A stretch of 64,000 bases of DNA, from the NCBI GenBank assembly GCA_050174775.1, contig JBFXJP010000004.1, positions 248,001 through 312,000 of the forward strand. Direction: 5' to 3'. Positions 45,602 through 53,986 of this stretch are shown here, in pieces. Position 1 is the first letter of the stretch. Each line of letters begins with the position of its first letter. The notes under the pieces were generated by a model. It worked only from the letters and a program-made list of their open reading frames with translations, was not told the DNA's origin and ran no database searches. The DNA is from CAYPGJ01 sp050174775 (GTDB lineage Bacteria; Planctomycetota; Phycisphaerae; Phycisphaerales; UBA1924). Position numbers and translations under genes: made by a program.

Positions 45602-47286
45602 TACTGACCTCCTGCCGTCGCGCCGGTCAGCGCCAGGTGCTCGGCAACGGGTCCGAGCATCCCCAGGGGGAGGAAGAGCAGGGCGCCGACAATGAGCACT
45701 ACGCCGAGCAGGACGACGCCGAACAGCGGGGCGTCCGTGCGGAACGTGCCGGCTGATTCGGCGAGGCGTCTTTTGGACGCGAGCGAGCCGGCGATGGCGA
45801 GGGGGAGGATGATCGGGAGAAAGCGGGCGAGCAGCATCACGAGTCCGGTCGCGATGTTCCACGCGGGTGTGTTGTCGGCGAGACCCTCGAAGCCGGATCC
45901 GTTGTTTGCGGCCGAGGAGCTGAACTCGTAGATGATTTCGCTGAGCCCGTGAGGTCCGGGGTCTTGGGTTGTCGACCGGCCGAGCGGGGTGGCGGCGAAG
46001 AGGGCGACGCCGGCGAGGATGAACAGCGGGTGGGCGAGCAGCGCGAGCAGCGCCAGTTTCATCTCGCGCGCTTCGACCTTCTTTCCGAGGTATTCGGGAG
46101 TTCTTCCGACCATCATGCCTGCGATGAACACTGAGGTGATGATGAAGAGGAACATGTTGATGAAGCCGACGCCGACGCCACCGAATTCGACATTCAGCCA
46201 CATGCCGATCATCGGGAAGAGTCCGGTGAGGGGGTTGAGGCTGTCGTGCATGGCGTTGACGGACCCGTTGGAGGTCGAGGTCGTCGAGACGGCCCAGAGG
46301 GATGACGCGGAAGAGCCGAAGCGAAGCTCCTTGCCTTCGAGGTTCATCGTCTGTTGCACCGCGAGCCCGTCGAGCGCGGAGGCCGGGGCTTGTTCGGTGA
46401 CTACGGCAAAGCCGGTGAACAGTGTGTAGAGCGCGAGCATCGCTGCGAAGACGACCGCGGCTTGCTTCCACGACCGAATGAGTCGCCCGAACATCCAGAC
46501 GCACGCCATCGGGATGAGGATGATCGACGCGTTCTCGATCACGTTGCTGACGAAGTCCGGGTTCTCGAACGGGTGTGTGCTGTTCGGGCCGAAGAAGCCG
46601 CCGCCGTTCGTGCCGAGCTGCTTGATGGAGACGATCGCGGCGACAGGCCCGCGGGCGATGGTCTGGGTAAGGCCTTCGAGCGTGGTGGCCACAGCGGCGC
46701 CTTCGAGCGTCATGGGCACGCTGCAGGCGATGAGCGCGACGGCGGCGAGAAACGCCATCGGTAGCAGGACGAGCATGGTCACTCGGGCCATGTCGCGGTA
46801 GTAATTGCCGAGCGTTGATTTGCCGCTGAGGCCGCGGCAGAGGGCGGCCAGGGCGGTGATGCCTGTCGCGGCAGAGACGAACTGGAGCCACATGACGACA
46901 AAGAGTTGCGAGAAGTACGAGAGGGATTGCTCGCCCGAGTAGTGTTGGAGGTTGGTGTTGGTGGTGAATGAGGCGGCGGTATTGAAGGCGAGGTCCGCGG
47001 GCATGCTCGCTTTGCCGTCGGGGTTGAGAGGGAGCGCGGTCTGTGTGGTGAGCAGGACAAACGCGAGGACGAACATGATCGCGTTGAAGACGAGCATGCT
47101 CATCGTGTAAGCCCTCCATCGCTGCTCCCGCGCCGCGCGAGACCCGCCAATCGTTTGGACGATCGCATCAAGCCGGGCGCGAAGCCCGGCGGGCGCGTCG
47201 GCGAGGGCCCATGCCATGTACCGTCCAAGCGGGACACTGAGCACGATGCATCCGAGGATGAGGAGGATGGGGAGAGTCCAGAGCAT
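45601..47286 (-). CDS. kdpA: Potassium-transporting ATPase subunit A
   Basis: Channel-like K+-binding subunit. The 561-residue protein has about ten membrane helices and the selectivity-filter segments AASFTTNTNLQHYSGE, TNGGGFFGPNSTHPFENP and SSSAANNGSGFEGLADNTP, plus GRTPEYLGKKVEAREMK. The ATG at 47286 has GGAG 8 bases upstream. It starts 23 bases after kdpF. Confidence 0.97.
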   Translation of the reverse strand: MLWTLPILLILGCIVLSVPLGRYMAWALADAPAGLRARLDAIVQTIGGSRAAREQRWRAYTMSMLVFNAIMFVLAFVLLTTQTALPLNPDGKASMPADLAFNTAASFTTNTNLQHYSGEQSLSYFSQLFVVMWLQFVSAATGITALAALCRGLSGKSTLGNYYRDMARVTMLVLLPMAFLAAVALIACSVPMTLEGAAVATTLEGLTQTIARGPVAAIVSIKQLGTNGGGFFGPNSTHPFENPDFVSNVIENASIILIPMACVWMFGRLIRSWKQAAVVFAAMLALYTLFTGFAVVTEQAPASALDGLAVQQTMNLEGKELRFGSSASSLWAVSTTSTSNGSVNAMHDSLNPLTGLFPMIGMWLNVEFGGVGVGFINMFLFIITSVFIAGMMVGRTPEYLGKKVEAREMKLALLALLAHPLFILAGVALFAATPLGRSTTQDPGPHGLSEIIYEFSSSAANNGSGFEGLADNTPAWNIATGLVMLLARFLPIILPLAIAGSLASKRRLAESAGTFRTDAPLFGVVLLGVVLIVGALLFLPLGMLGPVAEHLALTGATAGGQ

Positions 47287-47309
47287 CTCGTGACTCCACA
47301 CGAAGGAGG

Positions 47310-47396
47310 TCAGTTGCTGAACCAATCGGGCCGGAGCATCGCGACGACGAGGTAGGCGAGCGTCAGCACGGCAAGGACAGCGCAGAGCCAGATCAT
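47310..47396 (-). CDS. kdpF: Potassium-transporting ATPase subunit F
   Basis: A 28-residue single-helix subunit (MIWLCAVLAVLTLAYLVVAM, then LRPDWFSN) that stabilises the KdpFABC complex. Length and the RPDWF-type ending match known KdpF. GGAGG is located 9 bases upstream of the ATG. Its start overlaps the stop of the small gene before it by four bases (ATGA), so the two are probably translated together. Confidence 0.85.
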   Translation of the reverse strand: MIWLCAVLAVLTLAYLVVAMLRPDWFSN

Positions 47397-47488
47397 GCAG
47401 AGGGCCCTCCGAGTCGATCGCATGCGAGTGTGAGCGCGGCGAGTGAGACGAACACGACGAGGCCAAGTATCAGCATCAGTGCCCACAT
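47393..47488 (-). CDS. 31-residue membrane peptide at the head of the kdp operon
   Basis: A short frame with a perfect GGAGGTG ribosome-binding site 4-5 bases before its ATG. It encodes MWALMLILGLVVFVSLAAL, then TLACDRLGGPSA: one membrane helix with a Cys-Asp-Arg-Leu end. The stop overlaps kdpF by ATGA. Its length, hydrophobicity, strong start signal and coupling argue that it is expressed. It may be a seventh Kdp component or a regulator; this is inference, and I know no characterised family for it. Confidence 0.7.
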   Translation of the reverse strand: MWALMLILGLVVFVSLAALTLACDRLGGPSA

Positions 47489-47594
47489 CGCGCACCTCCA
47501 GTGAAGAGATCATTCGGGGCGAGTAGCGGCCTTTCCGTTGCGCCGGTGTGCGTATGGGCAGCCGGCGCATCAAGACGGTGTCAAGAGGCAGTCG

Positions 47595-48497
47595 TTAGAA
47601 CGACCAGCTCAGGCCGAGCGTGAACACGACCTCGTTGGCCACACCGGCGTTCAGGTCATCCAGCACGCCGGCGAGCCGCAGATAGCTCGCGCCAAGATCG
47701 AGAGTCGGAGCGGCTCCGTTGAATTTCTCGTTTAACTGGAAGGAGACCTTTGTCCCGATTTCGGCGTAGCCGAACGCATCGGTTGAACCGTCGGCCCGCT
47801 GGTAGTACCCGTCGAGGCTGAGCCCGACTCCAACGGGGAACGAGAGTGCGACCGGTCCCAGGAACGAGTCGTCGAGCGAGATCGTTGGCTCTAGGGCGAG
47901 TCCGAACCAGACGCCGCTGTCGGGTCCGGATGCCGCGTTGCGCGTCTCGAGCGCAAAGGAGATCGACGGATTGAGCGAGAAGAGGCCGTCTTTGCCCCAA
48001 TGGTCTGAGTCGGCGTAGGACAGCGAGAGCGTCCCGTCTTCGACCTCGGTGAAATCGGACGCGGGGCTGAAGTACCACGTGTATACCGCGTCCAGCGTGA
48101 ATCGGCCTGTGGAGAGAGAGACACCCGCGTAGGCGTCGTGTTCGTACCAGTGTTCGGCGAAGGCGTCGGTGCGTCCCGGCGCCGCGCGGTCGCTGAAATT
48201 GTTCCAAGAGCCGCCGACGATGGAGAGCGAGAGGCTCTCGTTGTCGAGCAATCTGAAACGGATCTCGGCCGCGGGCTGAAGGCTGAACGCTTCGCTCCGT
48301 TGGACGATGCCGCGGAAGAAGTAGTCGGAGGCATAGGTGAGCGACAGGTCGAGTGAGAGACGGTCGTGCTGGGTGTCGATATCGTGCGGCCTGCCGCCGG
48401 GTAGCTGATCAGGTGGATCGCCGGCTATTGACGACTGCGCGAATACGACAGCGGATACTGCGAAGACCGCGGGTCCGACGGCGAGTTGTGCGCGCAT
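47595..48497 (-). CDS. Outer-membrane barrel protein, TIGR02001-like
   Basis: A 300-residue barrel with a signal peptide (to about residue 25) and alternating strands. LDLSLTYASDYFFRGIVQ is typical of the uncharacterised family whose members begin with a VxSDYxFRGxS motif. It ends in LGLSWSF with terminal Phe. It is the first gene of the Kdp module and may be read with kdp or separately (106 bases to the small peptide gene). It may be a porin for ion entry; that is a guess. Confidence 0.7.
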   Translation of the reverse strand: MRAQLAVGPAVFAVSAVVFAQSSIAGDPPDQLPGGRPHDIDTQHDRLSLDLSLTYASDYFFRGIVQRSEAFSLQPAAEIRFRLLDNESLSLSIVGGSWNNFSDRAAPGRTDAFAEHWYEHDAYAGVSLSTGRFTLDAVYTWYFSPASDFTEVEDGTLSLSYADSDHWGKDGLFSLNPSISFALETRNAASGPDSGVWFGLALEPTISLDDSFLGPVALSFPVGVGLSLDGYYQRADGSTDAFGYAEIGTKVSFQLNEKFNGAAPTLDLGASYLRLAGVLDDLNAGVANEVVFTLGLSWSF

Positions 48498-49032
48498 TGA
48501 GAGTCTCCTGGCGAATACACCAAGAGACTGTGCGGCGCGAACTGACGTCCGTCGCTCTTGCCCATATCAAGAGGGCTGGCGAGCGCGTCTCGGGGCCGTC
48601 AAGTCGTTGCGGCAGGTCTGACTCACGCTGGCCAGGTCAGTCCGCTGCGATCACCCCTGAGCTCGCTCTGCGGTGTCATGTTGGGGACTGCTGTGCGTTC
48701 GCTGTTGCTTACTCTCGCGATCTGTTACGCCAAGGGTCTCTTCATCATGATTCAGGAGCTATGTGCGGGGATTCGATTCGCTCGCCTGAGCCGAGCGCCA
48801 GCGCCATCTCCGCAAGAGGTCCCGACGAACAGGCGACGTCTATGTTTACGACGAAATGCGCCACGGTGGAGGCTCAGAGTTCATCGAGGCGTCTTCCTTT
48901 GATCGGCGGATCCGGGCCGCTCACTCCGGGCTCGAATCCTTCCTCTCTGCTTGAAACGGAAGGGCCGCGTTCCTCAGGAGGGGACGGGGTCACTTTGCCG
49001 GCGGCACGACGTCGAGGGTGAGTGGGCGGCGA
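48498..49032. other. Gene-free stretch between Kdp and nos modules
   Basis: No coding sequence is convincing here. It includes the upstream region of the barrel gene and a diverged tRNA-Ser 3'-end repeat at 48932-48985, which ends 48 bases before the Rrf2 gene stop codon. Confidence 0.6.
48932..48985 (+). repeat. tRNA-Ser 3'-end repeat, copy 3 (diverged)
   Basis: Starts with TCGAATCC of the T-loop, continues TTCCTCTCTGCTTGAAACGG and then the terminator-like GGCCGCGTTCCTCAGGAGGG. By hand alignment about 80% of 60 positions match the tRNA end plus terminator from 31535, with one or two gaps. It marks the boundary between the Kdp and nos modules. Confidence 0.75.
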
Positions 49033-49482
49033 TCAGGGCGCGGATTTCGGCGGAGGGGTGGCGGCGCCTGCGCACTGGGCGGGGTCGATCGTCATGTCGA
49101 GGACGTCCTGGAGCGCGAGGCATCGGAATTCGTTCTCGAACGCGGCGAGCGCGTCATCGAGTCGTCGGTGGAGGGGGCAGAGTTCGGAGTGGTCCGGATT
49201 GCCGAGGGGGCAGCGTTCGATGCGGGGGATGGGGTCGACGGCGTTGATGACGTCGAGGATGGAGATGTCACGCGGCGGGCGTGCGAGAGAGAAGCCGCCG
49301 TGGGGGCCTCGTTGGGAGGCGACGAGTCCTGCGACGACGAGGTCTCGCAGAACCTTGGAGAGGTATCCCTGCGGGACGTGTGTCGCGGCAGCAACGGCGC
49401 TGCTGCTGGCGGAGCGGTCGTCGGGGAGCGATGCGAGGTGCATCACTGCGCGGAGCGCGTATTCGACGGTCTTGGAGAGCAT
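49033..49482 (-). CDS. Rrf2-family regulator, probably iron-sulfur (NsrR-like)
   Basis: A 149-residue Rrf2 protein. The winged helix begins MLSKTVEYALRAVMHLA, and PQGYLSKVLRDLVVAGLV plus GPHGGFSLARPP are the recognition helix and wing. Cysteines in ERCPLG, ELCPLH and a later FRCLAL give the spacing expected for a cluster. NsrR-type members sense nitric oxide and control N-oxide respiration, which fits its place as last gene of the nos operon. Target sites were not identified. Confidence 0.85.
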   Translation of the reverse strand: MLSKTVEYALRAVMHLASLPDDRSASSSAVAAATHVPQGYLSKVLRDLVVAGLVASQRGPHGGFSLARPPRDISILDVINAVDPIPRIERCPLGNPDHSELCPLHRRLDDALAAFENEFRCLALQDVLDMTIDPAQCAGAATPPPKSAP

Positions 49483-49494
49483 GTCGTGTGTGCG

Positions 49495-49977
49495 TCAGTG
49501 AGCGGGTGGGGTGAGTGGGGAGAGGAGCGCTGCGTAGGAGGTGAGATCGCCGCCGAATTCGTCGCGGCGGGCTTCGGCGTCGGCGGCGTGCGCGAAGGCA
49601 ACGATGCCGGAGCCCATGGGGGTGTGGAGCCGGTCGCGGTCGGCGCGGAGGATGGATGCCGTGTTCGCGTGTATCCATGCACGGGCGTCGTAGTCTCGGA
49701 GATATGTTTCGAGTACGCGCTGCGGAGGATCGTGTGTTGCACGGCGCCAGTCGAGAAGGCAGCCGATGTCGTCGAAGATGGCGTGCAGGCGTTCGCGGTC
49801 GCGCTCGTACAGGACTGCGGCGGAGCAGCGGTCCTCGCTGATGAGCATGCCGCACTCTGCGCACTGGTCGCGCCCGACGCGGAGTTCGGGCGGGCCGGAG
49901 AGTTCGGCGCGACGGCATGCGGTGGAGAACGAGAGGAGCGCGAGGAGGACGAGGGTTGTCGGCGTGCGGAGTGTCAT
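49495..49977 (-). CDS. nosL: Copper chaperone lipoprotein NosL
   Basis: Delivers Cu(I) for assembly of the CuZ site of NosZ. The 160-residue protein has a lipoprotein signal (LLSFSTAC) and the copper motif DQCAECGMLISED with CxxCGM, then FDDIGCLLDW. Its start overlaps the nosY stop by four bases. The frame continues upstream inside nosY without meaning. Confidence 0.9.
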   Translation of the reverse strand: MTLRTPTTLVLLALLSFSTACRRAELSGPPELRVGRDQCAECGMLISEDRCSAAVLYERDRERLHAIFDDIGCLLDWRRATHDPPQRVLETYLRDYDARAWIHANTASILRADRDRLHTPMGSGIVAFAHAADAEARRDEFGGDLTSYAALLSPLTPPAH

Positions 49978-50855
49978 AGCGGCGATCTCCGAGAGAAGAT
50001 GAGCGTGGCGGCGGTGAGGGGGAGGGCGATCCAGGCGAGCATGCAGAGCGCGAAGTAGAGGTGGAGCCGGTCGGCGTGCTCTTCGAGCGCGTAGAGGCCT
50101 GCGGGGCCGAGGACGTCGAGGGTGGCGTCGACGGCGTGGAGGGACCACATTTTGAAGACCTGCAGTGGGTTGGCGAGGCTGAGCGCGAAGAGTTCCTCGA
50201 CGCGAAGCTTGAGGGCGATGGTTCCGGCCATGAGGCCGAGGTCGGTGACGAAGACGAGCGTGAGCCAGAGAAAGATCGCGGTTCCGACGGCGACGGAGGC
50301 TTTGCGGGCGAGCGCGGAGAGGAGCATGCCGAGGCTGAGCATGGCGAGCATGAGGATGAGGCTGAGGGCGGCGAGCCAGAGGATGCTGGCGGGCTTTGCG
50401 GCTTGGCCCTTTGAGGCGAGGACCATGGCGCAGGCGCCGAGGCCGAGGGCGATGCAGGCGGTGAGCGCGGCGGCGAGGCCGAGGTACTTGCCGAGGATGA
50501 CTTCGGTGCGTGAGACGGGCTGCGCGAGGAGGTAGGCGAGCATTCCTCGTTCGCGGTCGGAGGCGATGGATCCGGCGCCTGCGGTGAGGGCCATGAGTGG
50601 GGCGACAAGGAGGACGAGGTTGATGAGTCCCGCGGTGGTGCGACCGAACCCGGCGAGCCCGGCGCCGCCTGCGGTGATTGAGGCGACGTAGGAGATCGCG
50701 AGGCCGAGGGCTGCGAAGGCGAGCGTGTAGAGGATGAACCATCGGCTGTGGACGGCCTCTCGGAGTTCGCGGCGCGCGACGGTGGCGGTGTTTCGTAGGA
50801 AGCGGGGCGGGAGGGGCGCGGGGCGCACGTCGGGGTGGGCGTGCAGGGCGCTCAT
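49974..50855 (-). CDS. nosY: ABC transporter permease NosY
   Basis: Membrane subunit of the NosDFY transporter needed to mature NosZ. The 293-residue protein has about six helices (RWFILYTLAFAALGLAISYV; TTAGLINLVLLVAPLMALTAG; LGLAAALTACIALGLGACAM; ASILWLAALSLILMLAMLSL and others) and the SDRERGMLAYLLAQPVSRTE segment of ABC2 permeases. It overlaps both neighbours by four bases. Confidence 0.9.
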   Translation of the reverse strand: MSALHAHPDVRPAPLPPRFLRNTATVARRELREAVHSRWFILYTLAFAALGLAISYVASITAGGAGLAGFGRTTAGLINLVLLVAPLMALTAGAGSIASDRERGMLAYLLAQPVSRTEVILGKYLGLAAALTACIALGLGACAMVLASKGQAAKPASILWLAALSLILMLAMLSLGMLLSALARKASVAVGTAIFLWLTLVFVTDLGLMAGTIALKLRVEELFALSLANPLQVFKMWSLHAVDATLDVLGPAGLYALEEHADRLHLYFALCMLAWIALPLTAATLIFSRRSPL

Positions 50856-51739
50856 GAGGTGACCTCCTTCGCGTGGCCGTTGCGTGCAGAGAAGATTTCG
50901 AAGTCGTCGACGTGGATGCGTTCCTCGGCGAGCACGCGGAATGGCGCGGCTTTTTGTTCGGCGGGAACGGGGACGGAGAGGCGGGAGCCGGAGATGGTGG
51001 GCTCGAAGCCGCGCGTGCGGAGCAGTTCGAAGGCGCGTTCGCGCGAGGCATCGCGGACGCGGAGGTGGAGGACGGCGGAGTGGCCGAGGTGGGTGAGGAG
51101 GTCGGCGGAGGGGATGTCTGCGTGCACACGGCCCTTGTCGAGGAGGATGACCCGGGTGGCGAGGGCGGTGACTTCCTCGACGCGGTGGGAGGCGAAGAGC
51201 ATCGTCCGGCCGGAGGTGCGGAGGGATGCGAGGAGTGCGACGAGTTCTTCGCGGCCCCAAGCGTCGAGGCTGGCGGTGACTTCGTCGAGGATGAGGACGG
51301 GCGGATCGCCCAGGAGCGCGACGGCGAGGGCGAGGCGCTGCTTCATGCCGCCGGAGAGTTCGCGTACGCGCTTTCGGTGATGGTCGGAGAGGCCGACGCT
51401 TGCGAGGACGTCACGGGTGCGGGGCGCGGGAAGGCCTTTGAGCCGGCTGAAATAGGCGATGGCTTCGCCGACGGCGAGGTCGTCGTAGAAGGCGAGTTCC
51501 TGGGGGACGTAGCCGATGAGTCGGCGGGCGCGTTTGCCTTGGCGGCGCGCGTCGAGGCCGGCGATGGTGATGCGGCCTTGGAAGCGGAGCAGGGCGAGAG
51601 CGCAGCGGATGAGCGTGGTCTTGCCCGCACCGTTGGCGCCCCAGAGGGCGACGCTTTGTCCGTCGGGGACGTCGAAGGTGGCGTCGTTGACGGCGGTCGC
51701 GCGGCCGAATCGCTTGGTGACGTGGGAGATGGAGATCAT
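50852..51739 (-). CDS. nosF: ABC transporter ATP-binding protein NosF
   Basis: ATPase of the NosDFY complex. The 295-residue protein has Walker A GANGAGKTT, Q-loop GYVPQELAFYDDL, signature LSGGMKQRLALA, Walker B PVLILDEVTASLD and the switch His in FASHRVEE. The ATG at 51739 overlaps the nosD stop by four bases; an upstream ATG at 51757 is possible. Confidence 0.92.
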   Translation of the reverse strand: MISISHVTKRFGRATAVNDATFDVPDGQSVALWGANGAGKTTLIRCALALLRFQGRITIAGLDARRQGKRARRLIGYVPQELAFYDDLAVGEAIAYFSRLKGLPAPRTRDVLASVGLSDHHRKRVRELSGGMKQRLALAVALLGDPPVLILDEVTASLDAWGREELVALLASLRTSGRTMLFASHRVEEVTALATRVILLDKGRVHADIPSADLLTHLGHSAVLHLRVRDASRERAFELLRTRGFEPTISGSRLSVPVPAEQKAAPFRVLAEERIHVDDFEIFSARNGHAKEVTS

Positions 51740-53181
51740 GCGTCGGTTCCTTGACAACGCAGGCGCTTGTCGGCGAGCGCGAGAGGGCGGGCGGCGTAGA
51801 GGAGCGATGCGGACAGGACGAGGAGCGCGACGCCGGTGGACGCGAGGGGCGTTGGGTCGGTGGGCTGGGAAACGGGGAGGGCGTTGCGCGGGGGGGACAT
51901 GAGGGGGACTTCGTCGACGAATTTCGGGTCGGGTCGGAAGGTGGGGAGTGCGCGTCCGAGGAACTCGATGGCCTGCTGCGCGGGGCTGAAGAGGAAGAGG
52001 CGGAGCTTGGGCTCACGGTCGATCATGCTCTCGAAGAGAGCCTGGGGCTCGTGGACGAAGTCGCCGACGCCGTTGCCGTCCTGGTCGTAGGCGGTGTAGT
52101 CGCTCCAGAAGTTGCCGATGTCGCCGGACCAGAACTCGTTGCCGGCGAGCGTGCCGCGTCCGCTGACGCTGACCTGCTCGATGTTGTCGAGGAACGTGTT
52201 CTGAGTGAAGCGGTTGCCGCGGACGGCGGGGAGGAACGTGAGGCCGACGTCGTTGTAGGCGAAGGTGTTGAGGTGGAAGTCTCCGGGGAGGTCGGTGGTG
52301 AAGGGCGAGCCGTCGAGGTAGACACCGACGCGGTTTCCGATGATGGCGTTGTTGGAGACGGTGAAGCGGTCGGCCTCTTTGAGGCCCAGGCCGTAACCGC
52401 TGGGGCCTCGGTTGCGGACGAGTCGGTTGGAGGTGACGGAGACATTCTTGCTGTACATGAGGTAGACGCCGACGGAGTTGTCGGTGAACTCGTTATGTTC
52501 GATCGTGATGTCGTCGGCGAACATGAGGTGTAGGCCGTAGCGGCAGCGTCGCGCGACGTTGTGCCTGACGGTGATGCCGTTCGAGTACCAGAGGAGAGCG
52601 TCGCGTCCGTCGTGGAAGATGTTGTGCTCAATGAGGCAGCGGTCGGAGCGCCAGAGTCGGATGCCGTCGCCTCGGCGGGCTATGTCGAGGGGTTTGGCGC
52701 CGATGCGGTTGTTGCGGATGACGCTGTCGGGGGCTTGTCGGAGATCGATGCCGAAGAGGATGTCTTCGAGGGTGTTGTCCTCGATGATGGCGCGTGGCGC
52801 GAGGACGCGGATGGCGGCGTTTTCCTTGTCGAGGTCGATGCCGGTGTCTCGGAGGATGAAGCCGCGGAGCGTGACGTCGGGGGCGGATATCTCGACGATG
52901 TCGCCGGAGCCTGCGCCATCGAGCACGGCTTTGCCTTGGGCGATGAGGGTGAGGGGCTTGTCGATGACGAGGTGCTCGCGGTAGACGCCCGCGGGGACGG
53001 TGATGGTGTCACCGGGTGCAGCGGCGCGGATGCGGCGGGAGAGCGGACCGTCGGTGAGGCCGGGCTTGCGTTGGCCGACGGAGCGCTGCGCAGTGGGCTC
53101 GCGCATCTCGGAGGCGTGGTCCGGCGCGTGTGCGGGGACGAGCAGCGCGAGGGAGAGCAGGATGGAGGAGGCGGTGTTCAC
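51736..53181 (-). CDS. nosD: Copper-binding periplasmic protein NosD
   Basis: Periplasmic beta-helix partner of NosFY that passes copper to NosZ. The 481-residue protein has a signal peptide, more than ten parallel beta-helix repeats of the CASH type (DNTLEDILFGIDLRQAPDS, GLHLMFADDITIEHNEFTDN and similar) and a C-terminal hydrophobic helix (TGVALLVLSASLLYAARP). The start is a GTG overlapping the stop of the next gene upstream. Slightly longer than most NosD because of that C-terminal helix. Confidence 0.9.
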   Translation of the reverse strand: MNTASSILLSLALLVPAHAPDHASEMREPTAQRSVGQRKPGLTDGPLSRRIRAAAPGDTITVPAGVYREHLVIDKPLTLIAQGKAVLDGAGSGDIVEISAPDVTLRGFILRDTGIDLDKENAAIRVLAPRAIIEDNTLEDILFGIDLRQAPDSVIRNNRIGAKPLDIARRGDGIRLWRSDRCLIEHNIFHDGRDALLWYSNGITVRHNVARRCRYGLHLMFADDITIEHNEFTDNSVGVYLMYSKNVSVTSNRLVRNRGPSGYGLGLKEADRFTVSNNAIIGNRVGVYLDGSPFTTDLPGDFHLNTFAYNDVGLTFLPAVRGNRFTQNTFLDNIEQVSVSGRGTLAGNEFWSGDIGNFWSDYTAYDQDGNGVGDFVHEPQALFESMIDREPKLRLFLFSPAQQAIEFLGRALPTFRPDPKFVDEVPLMSPPRNALPVSQPTDPTPLASTGVALLVLSASLLYAARPLALADKRLRCQGTDA

Positions 53182-53855
53182 GCGGCCACGCTTTCCATGA
53201 GAGCGGCTCGCTCGCGGTCGTAGAGGGGCTTGTACGCGCGGCGATGGAAGAAGAATGCGATGAGGGTGAGGATGGAGCAGGCGAACGCGAGGTGGAGGCC
53301 GATGCCCATCTCGGAATAGGTGCGGAACTGCCCGATGCCCCCCTCGCCCAAGAGCGTGGGAGTGAATGGCTTGACGGCGGCGGAGAGGGGGGCGCTGGGA
53401 TCGAGGTTCTGTCCGAAGGTGCGCAGCCAGAACCAGAGGTCTCCGAGGAAGCCGAGCGGGAAGAAGACGGCGGGAAGCGCGAGGATGACGGCCCACTTGG
53501 TGTGGATGAACGCTGCGCCTTCGACGAGAAGGACCATGGCGACGACGACCCAGACGGCGGCGGCTTTCTCGAACGCGGCGGCCTGGTCGAGCGGGCGCAT
53601 GCCGATGTAGTGGTTGAGGCCGTCGATCTCCTTGACGTCGCCCTCGAGGTTGTTGACGTATGCGGTGAGGTAGAGGCCGTTTGGGTACTGGGGCGCTTCG
53701 AGCTCCATGTGCCAGTAGGGGAGGAAGAGGGAGAGGAGGAGAAGGACGCGCGCGGCCATGAGCATGAGGTTCGGCGTGAGGTATCGCCAGCGGCGCGCCT
53801 GCAGTTCCGCGACGGGGACTCGGGGGCCGACGATGGAGTGGAGCAGGCCGGACAT
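53178..53855 (-). CDS. NosB-like integral membrane protein of the nos operon
   Basis: A 225-residue protein with about five helices (MLMAARVLLLLSLFLPYWHM; AAVWVVVAMVLLVEGAAFIH; WAVILALPAVFFPLGFLGDL; LHLAFACSILTLIAFFFH). EAPQYPNGLYLTAYVN and NHYIGMRPLD occupy a periplasmic loop. A membrane protein between nosZ and nosD is typical of clade II nos clusters, where it is called nosB; its role is unknown. GGAGG lies 7 bases upstream of the ATG. It overlaps nosD. Confidence 0.75.
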   Translation of the reverse strand: MSGLLHSIVGPRVPVAELQARRWRYLTPNLMLMAARVLLLLSLFLPYWHMELEAPQYPNGLYLTAYVNNLEGDVKEIDGLNHYIGMRPLDQAAAFEKAAAVWVVVAMVLLVEGAAFIHTKWAVILALPAVFFPLGFLGDLWFWLRTFGQNLDPSAPLSAAVKPFTPTLLGEGGIGQFRTYSEMGIGLHLAFACSILTLIAFFFHRRAYKPLYDRERAALMESVAA

Positions 53856-53986
53856 GAGATACCTCCGGGTGGGCGCGAGCGAGCGCCAGGACGATTGCGC
53901 GATTTCGGGAAGGCCGTCGCGGCGCTGTCGCGCGGCGACGGTGTGAGCTGGCGCGTCGTCATCGTGGACGGCGGCGAGCGAGCGGG

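Noticed and set aside
48558..48902. Possible small gene in the gap between Kdp and nos modules
   Set aside because: No ribosome-binding site, poor codon pattern and no recognisable sequence; several frames are open by chance.
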